From NCBI RefSeq assembly GCF_000472785.1, contig NZ_AXAL01000015.1, positions 112,988 to 176,987 of the forward strand: DNA of 64,000 nt, in the 5' to 3' direction. How positions within the stretch are numbered: position 1 is the first letter of the stretch; every line of letters starts with the position of its first letter. Positions 19,369 to 27,125 of this stretch are shown here, one piece after another. Source of the DNA: Mesorhizobium loti CJ3sym (lineage in GTDB: Bacteria > Pseudomonadota > Alphaproteobacteria > Rhizobiales > Rhizobiaceae). The notes below the pieces were generated by a model. It was not told the DNA's origin. It saw nothing but the letters and a program-made list of their open reading frames with translations, and made no database searches. The position numbers and the translations under genes were made by a program.

Positions 19369-19401
19369 ACCAAGTTCTTCAATCTAACCAAGCTCTTCAA
19401 C
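19369..19401 (+). repeat. Two direct repeats 18 bp apart before feuP
   Basis: ACCAAGTTCTTCAAT at 19369-19383 and ACCAAGCTCTTCAAC at 19387-19401 (13 of 15 identical). The last copy ends 16 bp before the feuP ATG. This could be a DNA-binding site for a tandem-repeat-recognising OmpR-type regulator, or a leftover duplication. Confidence 0.4.
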
Positions 19402-19417
19402 AGGTATCGATCTCCGC

Positions 19418-20083
19418 ATGCGCGTACTCGTCGTCGAGGATGACAAGGATCTCAACCGGCAGATAGCGGATGCGCTGGTCGACGCCGGCTATGTGGTCGA
19501 CCGCGCCTTTGACGGCGAGGAGGGCCATTTCCTCGGCGACACCGAGCCTTACGACGCCGTCGTGCTCGACATAGGCCTGCCGCAGATGGATGGTATCAGC
19601 GTGGTCGAGCGCTGGCGTCGCGGTGGCCGCAAGATGCCGGTGCTGATCCTGACCGCGCGCGACCGCTGGAGCGACAAGGTCTCCGGCATCGATGCCGGTG
19701 CCGACGACTATGTCACCAAGCCGTTCCATATCGAGGAGGTGCTGGCTAGGCTCCGGGCCTTGATCCGCCGCGCCGCCGGCCATGCCTCGTCCGAACTCAC
19801 CTGCGGGCCGCTGCGCCTCGACACCAAGGCCTCGAAGGCGGATGTCGATGGCGTGCCGCTGAAGCTGACCTCGCACGAATTCCGCCTGCTTGCCTATCTG
19901 ATGCACCATATGGGCGAGGTCGTCTCGCGCACCGAACTGGTCGAGCATCTCTACGACCAGGATTTCGATCGCGATTCCAACACCATCGAGGTGTTTGTCG
20001 GGCGGCTGCGCAAGAAGATGGGCATCGACATGATCGAAACCGTGCGTGGCATGGGCTACCGCATGCGTGAGCCGGAGGCGTAA
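19418..20083 (+). CDS. feuP: OmpR/PhoP-type response regulator, FeuP
   Basis: 221 aa. Receiver domain with acidic pocket EDD at 7-9, phospho-acceptor Asp51 in LDIGLP, Thr near 79 and Lys near 101 (DDYVTKPF). A C-terminal winged helix from about 125 has the OmpR-type RTELVEHLYDQDFDRDSNTIEVF recognition region. With the following kinase and the small upstream periplasmic gene it matches the rhizobial feuNPQ locus. In S. meliloti that system controls cyclic-glucan export (ndvA) and osmoadaptation needed in symbiosis. Its 3' end overlaps the kinase frame. Confidence 0.85.
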   Translation: MRVLVVEDDKDLNRQIADALVDAGYVVDRAFDGEEGHFLGDTEPYDAVVLDIGLPQMDGISVVERWRRGGRKMPVLILTARDRWSDKVSGIDAGADDYVTKPFHIEEVLARLRALIRRAAGHASSELTCGPLRLDTKASKADVDGVPLKLTSHEFRLLAYLMHHMGEVVSRTELVEHLYDQDFDRDSNTIEVFVGRLRKKMGIDMIETVRGMGYRMREPEA

Positions 20084-21494
20084 CTCGGAACCGCTCAAAC
20101 CAACCGCAAAGGCGCCGCTTTCGCTGCGTTTGTGGCCGCGTTCGCTGACGTTCCGCGTCATCGCCTTTTCCACGGTCTGGGCGATCCTGACCCTTGTCGT
20201 CATCTTCACGCTGATCACCACGCTCTACCGCCAGGCCAGCGAACGCGGCTTTGACAGCCTGTTGTCGGCGCATCTTTTCAACCTGATCGGCTCCATCGGC
20301 ATTTCCGATGCCGGAGCGCTCACCGGCTCCCCCGACCTTGGCGATCTCCGGTTCTCGGAGCCGAATTCTGGCTGGTACTGGTCGGTGGAGCCCGCCTCTG
20401 AAGGCGTGCATGGCGACCTGCATTCCTCTTCGATGACCAAGACCATTCCGTCGCCAAGCGTTGCCGCAGTGCCTTTCAATGCCAGCTTCCAGCGCAGTTA
20501 TGCAACCGAAGGCATCGATGGCGAGCAACTCCAGGTGTTCGAAAGCGAGTTCGTGCTCGATGCCAAGAACCGCGCCGCGCGGTTCCGCGTCATGGGCAAC
20601 CAGAGCGAACTCGAACAGGAAATCTCCACCTTCCAGCGCCGCTTGCTGACCTATCTCAGCCTGTTCGGCGTCGGCATGATCGCCATCAACGCGATTGCCA
20701 TTTTTCTTGGCCTGCAGCCGCTGCGCAGGGTCCGGAACGCACTGGCCATGGTTCGTGAAGGCACCGCGCAGAGGCTTGACGGCCGCTTCCCGGCCGAGAT
20801 CGAACCATTAGCCAACGAAACCAACGCGTTGATCGAAAACAACAAACGCATCGTCGAGCGCTCTCGGACTCAGGTCGGCAATCTTGCTCATTCATTGAAA
20901 ACACCGCTCGCGGTGATGCTCAATGAGGGCCGCGCGCTTGGCGGCGCCAAGGGCCAATTGATTGCCGAACAGGCCGCCTCCATGCAGAAGCAGGTCGAGC
21001 ATTATCTGCAACGCGCCCGTGTGGCGGCGCAGCGCGACAGCGTCGTTTATCGCACGCCGGTGGCGCCCCTGGTGCAGCGCATGGTGCGGGTGTTGCAGAA
21101 GCTCAATCCGCAGACCAGCCTGTCGCTGACACTGCCGCCTGCCGAGATTGTGTTCGCCGGCGAGCGCGAGGACCTCGAGGAACTGCTCGGCAATCTGCTC
21201 GAAAACGCAATGAAATGGGCCAAGGGTGCTGTCGCGATCTCAGTCGTGCCCGTGGTCAGCAAGGATGAGAGCCTCTTCGAGATCAGCATCGACGACGACG
21301 GCCCGGGCATTCCCGAGGACAAGGCGCGCGATGCGCTGAAGCGCGGAAGACGCCTGGACGAGACAAAACCGGGAACAGGTTTGGGGCTTGCCATTGTCGC
21401 CGACCTCGTCAACGAGTATGGAGGCGTTCTCGCGCTCGAACGGTCCAGTATGGGCGGATTGAAGGCGGTGGTGCGGTTGCGGAGCCTTCAGTGA
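20046..21494 (+). CDS. feuQ: Sensor histidine kinase, FeuQ
   Basis: About 482-aa inner-membrane sensor. Transmembrane segments at about 36-60 and 202-224 flank a periplasmic domain of about 140 residues. A HAMP-like linker, H-box His282 (GNLAHSLKTPLAV), N-box (LLGNLLENAMKWA), G1 (DDDGPGIPEDKA) and G2 (GTGLGLAIV) follow. The start is uncertain: GTG 20046 or GTG 20067, both inside the end of feuP, so translation is coupled. The periplasmic domain is the presumed target of the FeuN-like protein. Confidence 0.85.
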   Translation: MAWATACVSRRRNSEPLKPTAKAPLSLRLWPRSLTFRVIAFSTVWAILTLVVIFTLITTLYRQASERGFDSLLSAHLFNLIGSIGISDAGALTGSPDLGDLRFSEPNSGWYWSVEPASEGVHGDLHSSSMTKTIPSPSVAAVPFNASFQRSYATEGIDGEQLQVFESEFVLDAKNRAARFRVMGNQSELEQEISTFQRRLLTYLSLFGVGMIAINAIAIFLGLQPLRRVRNALAMVREGTAQRLDGRFPAEIEPLANETNALIENNKRIVERSRTQVGNLAHSLKTPLAVMLNEGRALGGAKGQLIAEQAASMQKQVEHYLQRARVAAQRDSVVYRTPVAPLVQRMVRVLQKLNPQTSLSLTLPPAEIVFAGEREDLEELLGNLLENAMKWAKGAVAISVVPVVSKDESLFEISIDDDGPGIPEDKARDALKRGRRLDETKPGTGLGLAIVADLVNEYGGVLALERSSMGGLKAVVRLRSLQ

Positions 21495-21543
21495 CGCTTT
21501 CCCAGGCCAATCGACAGCGGTGGACGGGCCATGTTATGGCGAC

Positions 21544-21581
21544 ATATCAATTGCTCCCGGACCAATATCTATTGCTCCCGG
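21544..21581 (+). repeat. 17-bp direct repeat at 21-bp period upstream of lipoprotein gene
   Basis: ATATCAATTGCTCCCGG at 21544-21560 and ATATCTATTGCTCCCGG at 21565-21581, one mismatch. The 21-bp period equals two helical turns, so two protein dimers could bind on one DNA face. It also keeps the lipoprotein frame open (an ISIAPG repeat if translated). Confidence 0.5.
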
Positions 21582-21702
21582 CGTTGCCGGCAGCGGCCAA
21601 ATTTCCGACAAATATCAATACTATGGCCACGCCTACTTCTCCGATGACGCGGCCCCCGGCGCATCCATGGCAGGCTCCAACTCAAGAAAACCGGTTGTTG
21701 GC

Positions 21703-22155
21703 ATGAAGATTCGCGTCGCGCTCGTTTCCGCCTTGCTGGCCGTGTCCGGGCTGGCTGTATCCGGCTGCACCACCTTGGGCGGCAAGGGGCCAACCATTGG
21801 GGCTACGCCGGCCTCGACGCCTCCTTCCGCCGGCAAGGTCACCACCTCGATCATTTCCGCGATGGACGGTGGCCTGATTGGCGGCTCGATCGGCAGCAGC
21901 CTCAGCGCAACGGAGAAGCGCAGCGCGCTCGAGGCCGAATACAAGGCGCTCGAATATACGACCAGCGGCCAGAAGGTGACATGGAAGGGCGACCAGGCTT
22001 CGCGTTACGGCGAGGTGGTTCCGGCGCAGCCCTATCGCGTCGGTTCGCAGGACTGCCGCCAGTACACGCAGACCGTCTTCACCGGCGGCGCCGGCGTCAC
22101 GGCCCGCGGAACCGCTTGTCGCAACGCAGACGGCAGCTGGACGCCGCTGACCTGA
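21703..22155 (+). CDS. Outer-membrane lipoprotein, 17-kDa surface antigen (RT0821/Lpp0805) family
   Basis: 150 aa. A lipoprotein signal ends in the lipobox VSGC, with the lipidated Cys near residue 24. Then come a Thr/Pro/Ala-rich linker, a Gly-rich GGLIGGSIGSSL segment as in glycine-zipper surface antigens, and a C-terminal domain with paired cysteines (QDCRQYTQTV and GTACRNADGSW). ATG 21703 is chosen because it places the signal peptide correctly. The in-frame extension to 21520 would bury it. Probably structural or envelope-associated; no enzymatic role is visible. Confidence 0.78.
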   Translation: MKIRVALVSALLAVSGLAVSGCTTLGGKGPTIGATPASTPPSAGKVTTSIISAMDGGLIGGSIGSSLSATEKRSALEAEYKALEYTTSGQKVTWKGDQASRYGEVVPAQPYRVGSQDCRQYTQTVFTGGAGVTARGTACRNADGSWTPLT

Positions 22156-22272
22156 TATCCAGACCGGCTCCGGCCGGTTGATGTCGATCAAGAACGTCTG
22201 GCGCGGCGGCCGTCAAAGCGTCGCAGGATGCCCGTGTTGGCAGGGCAGGGCTCTGCCGTTATTGGAAGAACC

Positions 22273-23424
22273 ATGCTGTTCTGGGTCATAGCCGCGATAC
22301 TGACGCTCGGTGCGAGCCTGGCGGTGCTGTTGCCCCTGGCCGGAGGCGCCAAGGGCGCGTCGTCGAGCAGCGATCACGATCTGGAAGTCTATCGCGATCA
22401 ATTGTCTGAGCTTGACCGCGACGCCGCGCGCGGCTTGATCCAGCCTGCGGAAGCGACGGAGGCCCGCGCCGAAATCGCGCGCCGCATCCTTCGCCTCGAC
22501 AATGCCGATACGGCCGGCAAGACCTCGGCCAAGCAGGCCTCGATGACGGCACGGCTTGTCGCGACCGTGGCCGTGCTGGCCGTGCCGCTGGTCAGCTGGG
22601 GTCTTTACAGCCAGATCGGCTCGCCTGATTTACCGTCGCAGCCGCTTAGCGAGCGGCTGGCCAAGAACCCGACCGACAGTTCGGTCGACGAGTTGGTGGC
22701 GCGGGCCGAGGCCCATCTTGCCGCCAACCCTGCCGACGGCAGGGGATGGGAGGTGCTGGCTCCGGTCTATCTGCGCATGCAACGCTTTTCCGATGCCGTG
22801 GCCGCCTATCGCAACGCCATTCGTCTCGACGGCGACAGTGCCGCCCGCCAGGCCGGCCTCGGCGAGGCGATCGCCGGTGCGGCAGGCGGCATTGTCTCGG
22901 CCGATGCCCAGGATGCCTTCGAGGCGGCGCTGAAGCTCGATCCGGCCAATGCGAAAGCCAACTTCTATCTGGCGATGGCCTTGGCGCAGGAGGGGCGAAA
23001 CAAGGAAGCGGTGACGGCCTGGCAGGCAATGCTGGGCACTTTGCCGCCGGACTCGCCATGGCGCGGTGCGGTCGAGCAGGCATTGGCCAAATCCGGTAAC
23101 CCGGAAGTTGCTTCCGGCGCGGCAGCGAAAGGCCCCGATGCCGGGCCCGATGCAGGGGATGTCGACGCCGCGTCCTCCCTATCGCAACAGGATCGCGAAG
23201 CCATGATCAATACGATGGTCGCCGGCCTCGACGAAAAACTGCGGCAAAATCCGCGTGACCCGGAAGGATGGATGCGGCTCGTTCGTTCCTATGTCGTGCT
23301 GGGCAAGGCCGACCAGGCGCGCGATGCGCTGGGTCGTGCCATCGCCGTCTTCGGCGCCGGCAGTGACGAAGCCAAGAAATTCACCGCCTTTGCCGCCTCG
23401 CTCGGCCTGACGGCGACGGAGTAG
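22273..23424 (+). CDS. ccmI: Cytochrome c biogenesis protein CcmI (CycH)
   Basis: 383 aa. Two N-terminal membrane segments (about 1-25 and 95-115) enclose a cytoplasmic loop with the typical VYRDQLSELDRD leucine-zipper-like helix. A periplasmic TPR-rich domain from about 150 follows. CcmI chaperones apocytochrome c to the haem ligation machinery. Start at ATG 22273 with GGAAGA upstream. First of four contiguous ccm genes; ccmE begins 8 bp after the stop. Confidence 0.93.
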   Translation: MLFWVIAAILTLGASLAVLLPLAGGAKGASSSSDHDLEVYRDQLSELDRDAARGLIQPAEATEARAEIARRILRLDNADTAGKTSAKQASMTARLVATVAVLAVPLVSWGLYSQIGSPDLPSQPLSERLAKNPTDSSVDELVARAEAHLAANPADGRGWEVLAPVYLRMQRFSDAVAAYRNAIRLDGDSAARQAGLGEAIAGAAGGIVSADAQDAFEAALKLDPANAKANFYLAMALAQEGRNKEAVTAWQAMLGTLPPDSPWRGAVEQALAKSGNPEVASGAAAKGPDAGPDAGDVDAASSLSQQDREAMINTMVAGLDEKLRQNPRDPEGWMRLVRSYVVLGKADQARDALGRAIAVFGAGSDEAKKFTAFAASLGLTATE

Positions 23425-23432
23425 AATCGGAT

Positions 23433-23876
23433 ATGACGCGCAAGCAGAAACGGTTGTCGGTCATTGCAGGTGGGTTGGCTTTCCTGGGCGCCGCCACCGG
23501 GCTGACCTTCTACGCGCTTGGCCAGAAGGCCTCGTATTTCTACATGCCGGCCGATCTCACCACGGCAAGCGTCCAGCCCGGCCAGCGTATCAGGCTGGGC
23601 GGTCTCGTCGAAAAAGGCACCATCCAGCGCGGGCAGGGTGCGACGGTCGCTTTTTCGGTCACCGACACCCACAAATCGATCAAGGTGACCTATACCGGCA
23701 TCCTGCCCGACCTGTTCCGCGAAGAGCAGGGCGTCATCACCGAGGGTACTTTCGGCCCTGACGGCGTCTTTGTTGCCGACAGCGTGCTGGCCAAGCATGA
23801 TGAGCGCTACATGCCCAAGGAAGTGGCCGACGGCCTGAAGGCCAAGGGCGTCTGGCAGGAGAGCAAGAGTGAATAG
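23433..23876 (+). CDS. ccmE: Cytochrome c maturation haem chaperone CcmE (CycJ)
   Basis: 147 aa, one N-terminal membrane anchor and a periplasmic OB-fold. His122, the covalent haem attachment site, and Tyr126 are seen in KHDERYMP. It carries haem from CcmC to CcmF/H. The last five codons and stop belong to a 16-bp sequence that is repeated just after the gene (23859-23901). Confidence 0.95.
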   Translation: MTRKQKRLSVIAGGLAFLGAATGLTFYALGQKASYFYMPADLTTASVQPGQRIRLGGLVEKGTIQRGQGATVAFSVTDTHKSIKVTYTGILPDLFREEQGVITEGTFGPDGVFVADSVLAKHDERYMPKEVADGLKAKGVWQESKSE

Positions 23877-23901
23877 CCCTGGCATGAGAGCAAGAGTGAA
23901 T
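23859..23901 (+). repeat. 16-bp direct duplication at the ccmE-ccmF junction
   Basis: GAGAGCAAGAGTGAAT occurs at 23859-23874 and again, identical, at 23886-23901. The first copy encodes the CcmE C-terminus and holds part of its stop codon. The second occupies the untranslated gap 8 bp before the ccmF ATG. It looks like a recent slippage or tandem duplication. Confidence 0.7.
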
Positions 23902-23908
23902 CACGGGC

Positions 23909-25900
23909 ATGGTTGAAACCGGACATTTCGCCCTGGTGCTGGCGTTTGCGCTTTCGCTGGTGCAGATGACCGTGCCGCTGTTCGGCTCGCGCCTCAACAA
24001 CCAGCGGCTGATGGCTGTCGGCGGTCCGGTCGCGGTGACCGGCTTCGCGCTGACCGCGCTGTCCTTCGCGGCGCTGGCGAGTGCCTACGCGAACTCCGAT
24101 TTCTCGGTGGCGAGCGTCTGGGAAAACTCGCATTCGCTGCAGCCGATGATCTACAAGATCACCGGAACCTGGGGCAATCATGAAGGCTCGATGCTGCTCT
24201 GGGTGCTGATCCTGACTTTCTTCGGCGCGCTGGTAGCCGCTTTCGGCTCCAATTTGCCAGCGACGCTGCGCGCCAATGTGCTGGCGGTGCAGGGCTCCAT
24301 TGGCGCTGCCTTCTTCCTGTTCATCCTGGCGACATCCAACCCCTTCATCCGGCTCAATCCAGCGCCCATCGAAGGCCGTGACCTGAACCCGGTCCTGCAG
24401 GATCTCGGCCTCGCCATTCATCCGCCGCTGCTCTATCTCGGCTATGTCGGCTTCTCGATCTGCTTCTCCTTCTCGGTCGCCGCGCTCATAGAGGGCCGGA
24501 TCGACGCCTCCTGGGCGCGCTGGGTGCGGCCATGGACGCTGGTCGCCTGGATGTTCCTAACCGGCGGCATCGCCATGGGCTCTTACTGGGCCTATTACGA
24601 GCTCGGCTGGGGTGGCTTCTGGTTCTGGGATCCGGTCGAGAACGCCTCCTTCATGCCGTGGCTGGCGGGCACCGCGCTCCTGCATTCGGCCATCGTCATG
24701 GAAAAGCGTTCGGCCTTGAAGATCTGGACGCTGCTGCTCGCCATTCTCACCTTCTCGCTGTCGCTGCTCGGCACCTTCCTGGTGCGTTCCGGCGTCCTGA
24801 CCTCCGTCCATGCCTTCGCCACCGATCCGACGCGTGGTGTCTTCATCCTGTGCATCCTGACGCTGTTCATCGGCGGCTCGCTAGCGCTGTTTGCGCTGCG
24901 CGCCTCGCGGTTGACGGCCGGCGGCCTGTTCCACCCGATTTCGCGTGAAGGCGCGCTCGTCCTCAACAATCTGTTCCTGACCACGGCAACCGCCACCGTG
25001 CTCGTCGGCACGCTCTATCCGCTGGCGTTGGAGGCGCTCACCGGTGACAAGATCTCGGTCGGGGCACCCTTCTTCGACCTGACCTTCGGCCCCTTGATGC
25101 TGCCGCTTCTGGCCATCGTGCCGTTCGGGCCGCTGCTGGCCTGGAAGCGTGGCGATGTCTTCGCCGCATCGCAACGCCTGATGGCGGCCTTCGCCGTAGC
25201 GCTGGCGGCGATGCTGGTCGCCGGCCTGTTTATCGACGGCGCGTCGGTCTTCGCCGCCCTCGGCATCGGCCTTGCCGTCTGGCTGGTTGCTGGCGCGCTC
25301 ACCGACCTTGCCGTCAAGTCCGGCGTCGGATCGGTCGCACCGGCCGTCATGTTCAGGCGCTTCGCCGGCCTGCCGCGCTCGGTCTTCGGCACGGCATTGG
25401 CCCATCTCGGCCTCGGCCTGACATTGCTCGGCATAGTCGCCACGCTCTCCTTCGGCACTGAGAAGATCCTCAGCATGCGTGCCGGCGAGACGGTCGAATT
25501 GTCAGGCCATACGCTACGTTTCGTGGGGCTTTATCCGGCGCAAGGGCCAAACTACAGCGAGGACCGTGGTCGCTTCGAACTGATCGGCGCCGACGGAAAC
25601 GCGGCTGGCGAAATCACCTCGGCCAAGCGCTTCTTCCCCGTGCGCCAGATGACGACGACAGAGTCCGGCATCAGGACACTCTGGTTCAGTCAGCTCTACC
25701 TCTCGCTCGGTGATGAGAACAAGGATGGCTCGGTCGTGGTGCGCCTGTGGTGGAAACCGCTGGTAACGCTGATCTGGGGCGGCGGCCTGGTGATGATGGC
25801 GGGCGCTGCGATGTCGCTGATGGACAGGCGCCTGCGTGTCGGCGCGCCCTCGCGCCGGCGCAAGCAGGCGAGCGCAGTGGCGCCCGCGACTCTGCCATGA
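23909..25900 (+). CDS. ccmF: Cytochrome c haem lyase subunit CcmF (CycK)
   Basis: 663-aa polytopic protein with about 14-15 membrane segments. The WWD haem-handling domain is visible (ELGWGGFWFWDPVENASFMPW near residues 230-250), as are conserved periplasmic and membrane histidines. It ligates haem to apocytochrome with CcmH and CcmI. The stop overlaps the ccmH start (ATGA). Confidence 0.95.
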   Translation: MVETGHFALVLAFALSLVQMTVPLFGSRLNNQRLMAVGGPVAVTGFALTALSFAALASAYANSDFSVASVWENSHSLQPMIYKITGTWGNHEGSMLLWVLILTFFGALVAAFGSNLPATLRANVLAVQGSIGAAFFLFILATSNPFIRLNPAPIEGRDLNPVLQDLGLAIHPPLLYLGYVGFSICFSFSVAALIEGRIDASWARWVRPWTLVAWMFLTGGIAMGSYWAYYELGWGGFWFWDPVENASFMPWLAGTALLHSAIVMEKRSALKIWTLLLAILTFSLSLLGTFLVRSGVLTSVHAFATDPTRGVFILCILTLFIGGSLALFALRASRLTAGGLFHPISREGALVLNNLFLTTATATVLVGTLYPLALEALTGDKISVGAPFFDLTFGPLMLPLLAIVPFGPLLAWKRGDVFAASQRLMAAFAVALAAMLVAGLFIDGASVFAALGIGLAVWLVAGALTDLAVKSGVGSVAPAVMFRRFAGLPRSVFGTALAHLGLGLTLLGIVATLSFGTEKILSMRAGETVELSGHTLRFVGLYPAQGPNYSEDRGRFELIGADGNAAGEITSAKRFFPVRQMTTTESGIRTLWFSQLYLSLGDENKDGSVVVRLWWKPLVTLIWGGGLVMMAGAAMSLMDRRLRVGAPSRRRKQASAVAPATLP

Positions 25901-26358
25901 GCGCACGCCTCTCATTGACCTCGATTGTCCTTTTGCTGGCGCTGTTGTTCGCCGGCACGGCAATGGCGGTGAAGCCTGACGAGATGCTGGCGGATCCGGG
26001 GCTCGAGGCGCGGGCGCGGGCCCTGTCGGAAGGCCTGCGCTGCATGGTCTGCCAGAACCAGTCGATCGACGAATCCGATGCCGACCTTGCCCGCGATTTG
26101 CGCATCCTGGTGCGCCAGCGCCTCGTCGCCGGCGACACGGACCAGCAGGTTATGGACTATGTCGTGTCGCGTTACGGCGAATTCGTTCTGCTGAAGCCGC
26201 GTTTCGACCTGCGCAACGCACTGCTTTGGGGCACGCCAGTCATGCTGCTTTTCATTGGTGGCATTTTCATAGCGCTCAGCGCGCGATCTCGCAGCACGGC
26301 ATCGACTGCACTTTCGGCCGAGGAGCAAGCCGCATTGGACAAGATGCTGGGCAATTAA
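25897..26358 (+). CDS. ccmH: Cytochrome c-type biogenesis protein CcmH (CycL)
   Basis: 153 aa: signal peptide (about 1-24), the thioredoxin-like LRCMVC motif with Cys49 and Cys52 that reduces the apocytochrome haem-binding cysteines, and a C-terminal membrane anchor near 112-132. The ATG at 25897 overlaps the ccmF stop by 4 bp. The stop (26356-26358) overlaps the stop of the convergent toxin gene. Confidence 0.95.
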   Translation: MSARLSLTSIVLLLALLFAGTAMAVKPDEMLADPGLEARARALSEGLRCMVCQNQSIDESDADLARDLRILVRQRLVAGDTDQQVMDYVVSRYGEFVLLKPRFDLRNALLWGTPVMLLFIGGIFIALSARSRSTASTALSAEEQAALDKMLGN

Positions 26359-26663
26359 TTCGGCCACTCCTCCGGCGGCCAGTCTCGCGAGGTATGAAGA
26401 ACGCGCAGGATGACGATGCTCTCGCGCCCGGCAATCGGCCGCAACTCGTAGGCGATGATGTAGGGCAGGCGGGCCAGTGGCTTTTCATAAGTGCCTGTTA
26501 CCCGGCCAGGTCTACCCGTCGCCATCTCACCGAGACTCCTTCCCGTGTCGCGAATGCAATCTGCGAGGCGTCTTGCTGCGGTAGGGTTGTCTTGCGCGAT
26601 GAAGGCGATTTGCTGTTTAATGTCGTCCAGTGCGTCTCTCGACCAGGTGACAAGCCGCTTCAC
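26355..26663 (-). CDS. parE: RelE/ParE-type toxin
   Basis: 102-aa type II toxin with the ParE-like opening (VTWSRDALDDIKQQIAFIAQDNPTAARR-type helices) and a C-terminal beta-sheet ending VILRVLHTSRDWP. ParE homologues poison DNA gyrase, RelE homologues cleave mRNA; the family split cannot be decided here. It follows the antitoxin with a 4-bp overlap. Its last codons converge on ccmH with stops overlapping. Confidence 0.88.
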   Translation of the reverse strand: MKRLVTWSRDALDDIKQQIAFIAQDNPTAARRLADCIRDTGRSLGEMATGRPGRVTGTYEKPLARLPYIIAYELRPIAGRESIVILRVLHTSRDWPPEEWPN

Positions 26664-26929
26664 GCGTTGCCCGTGCGCTCGGCTTCCACGCTCTCGATAA
26701 CAGCGGCGATTTCCGCCATCGCATCGTCGTGAGACACGATACGGCCAGCCGCTACATCGGCCATGCCGCGTTTGATGCCCTCAATGATCTCAAGCTCACG
26801 GTCGACATAGGCGGAAATCGCCTCGGCGGCGAGGAAGGATTTGCTGCGACGGGTGTCGGCGGCGATCCTTTCAAGCTTCAGCTTGGTTTCGGACGAGACC
26901 CGAATCGTCATGGTGGTGCTGTCCGTCAT
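26660..26929 (-). CDS. parD: Ribbon-helix-helix antitoxin (ParD/CopG type)
   Basis: 89 aa. An N-terminal ribbon-helix-helix (TMTIRVSSETKLKLERIA) binds DNA, and a C-terminal helical tail wraps the toxin. ATG 26929 is used because it begins just before the ribbon; the longer frame to 27142 runs antisense through the degP promoter. It is expected to repress its own promoter via the inverted repeat at 26939-26965. Confidence 0.88.
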   Translation of the reverse strand: MTDSTTMTIRVSSETKLKLERIAADTRRSKSFLAAEAISAYVDRELEIIEGIKRGMADVAAGRIVSHDDAMAEIAAVIESVEAERTGNA

Positions 26930-26938
26930 GTTGAAAGC

Positions 26939-26965
26939 CCTATGCTGAGTTGTGTACAACATAGG
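26939..26965. promoter_or_regulatory. Inverted repeat upstream of the antitoxin gene (autoregulatory operator candidate)
   Basis: Nested symmetry: outer arms CCTATG and CATAGG, inner arms GTTGT and ACAAC around GT (26949-26960). It begins 10 bp from the antitoxin start, the usual place for ribbon-helix-helix autoregulation. Confidence 0.6.
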
Positions 26966-27125
26966 CTCTCGAAAGGCTGTTACCAAGAAGTTTGTGACCG
27001 CTTCCTGTCGGAACATTACCAAAGATTCATGTGTCGGAAATGGCGCTGTAATGTGCGCCTCTCTAATTCTCTCTTCCCGAGGATGCCGATCAAGCAGCGT
27101 CCGTTTGAAAGAGGATAAGAGACCC

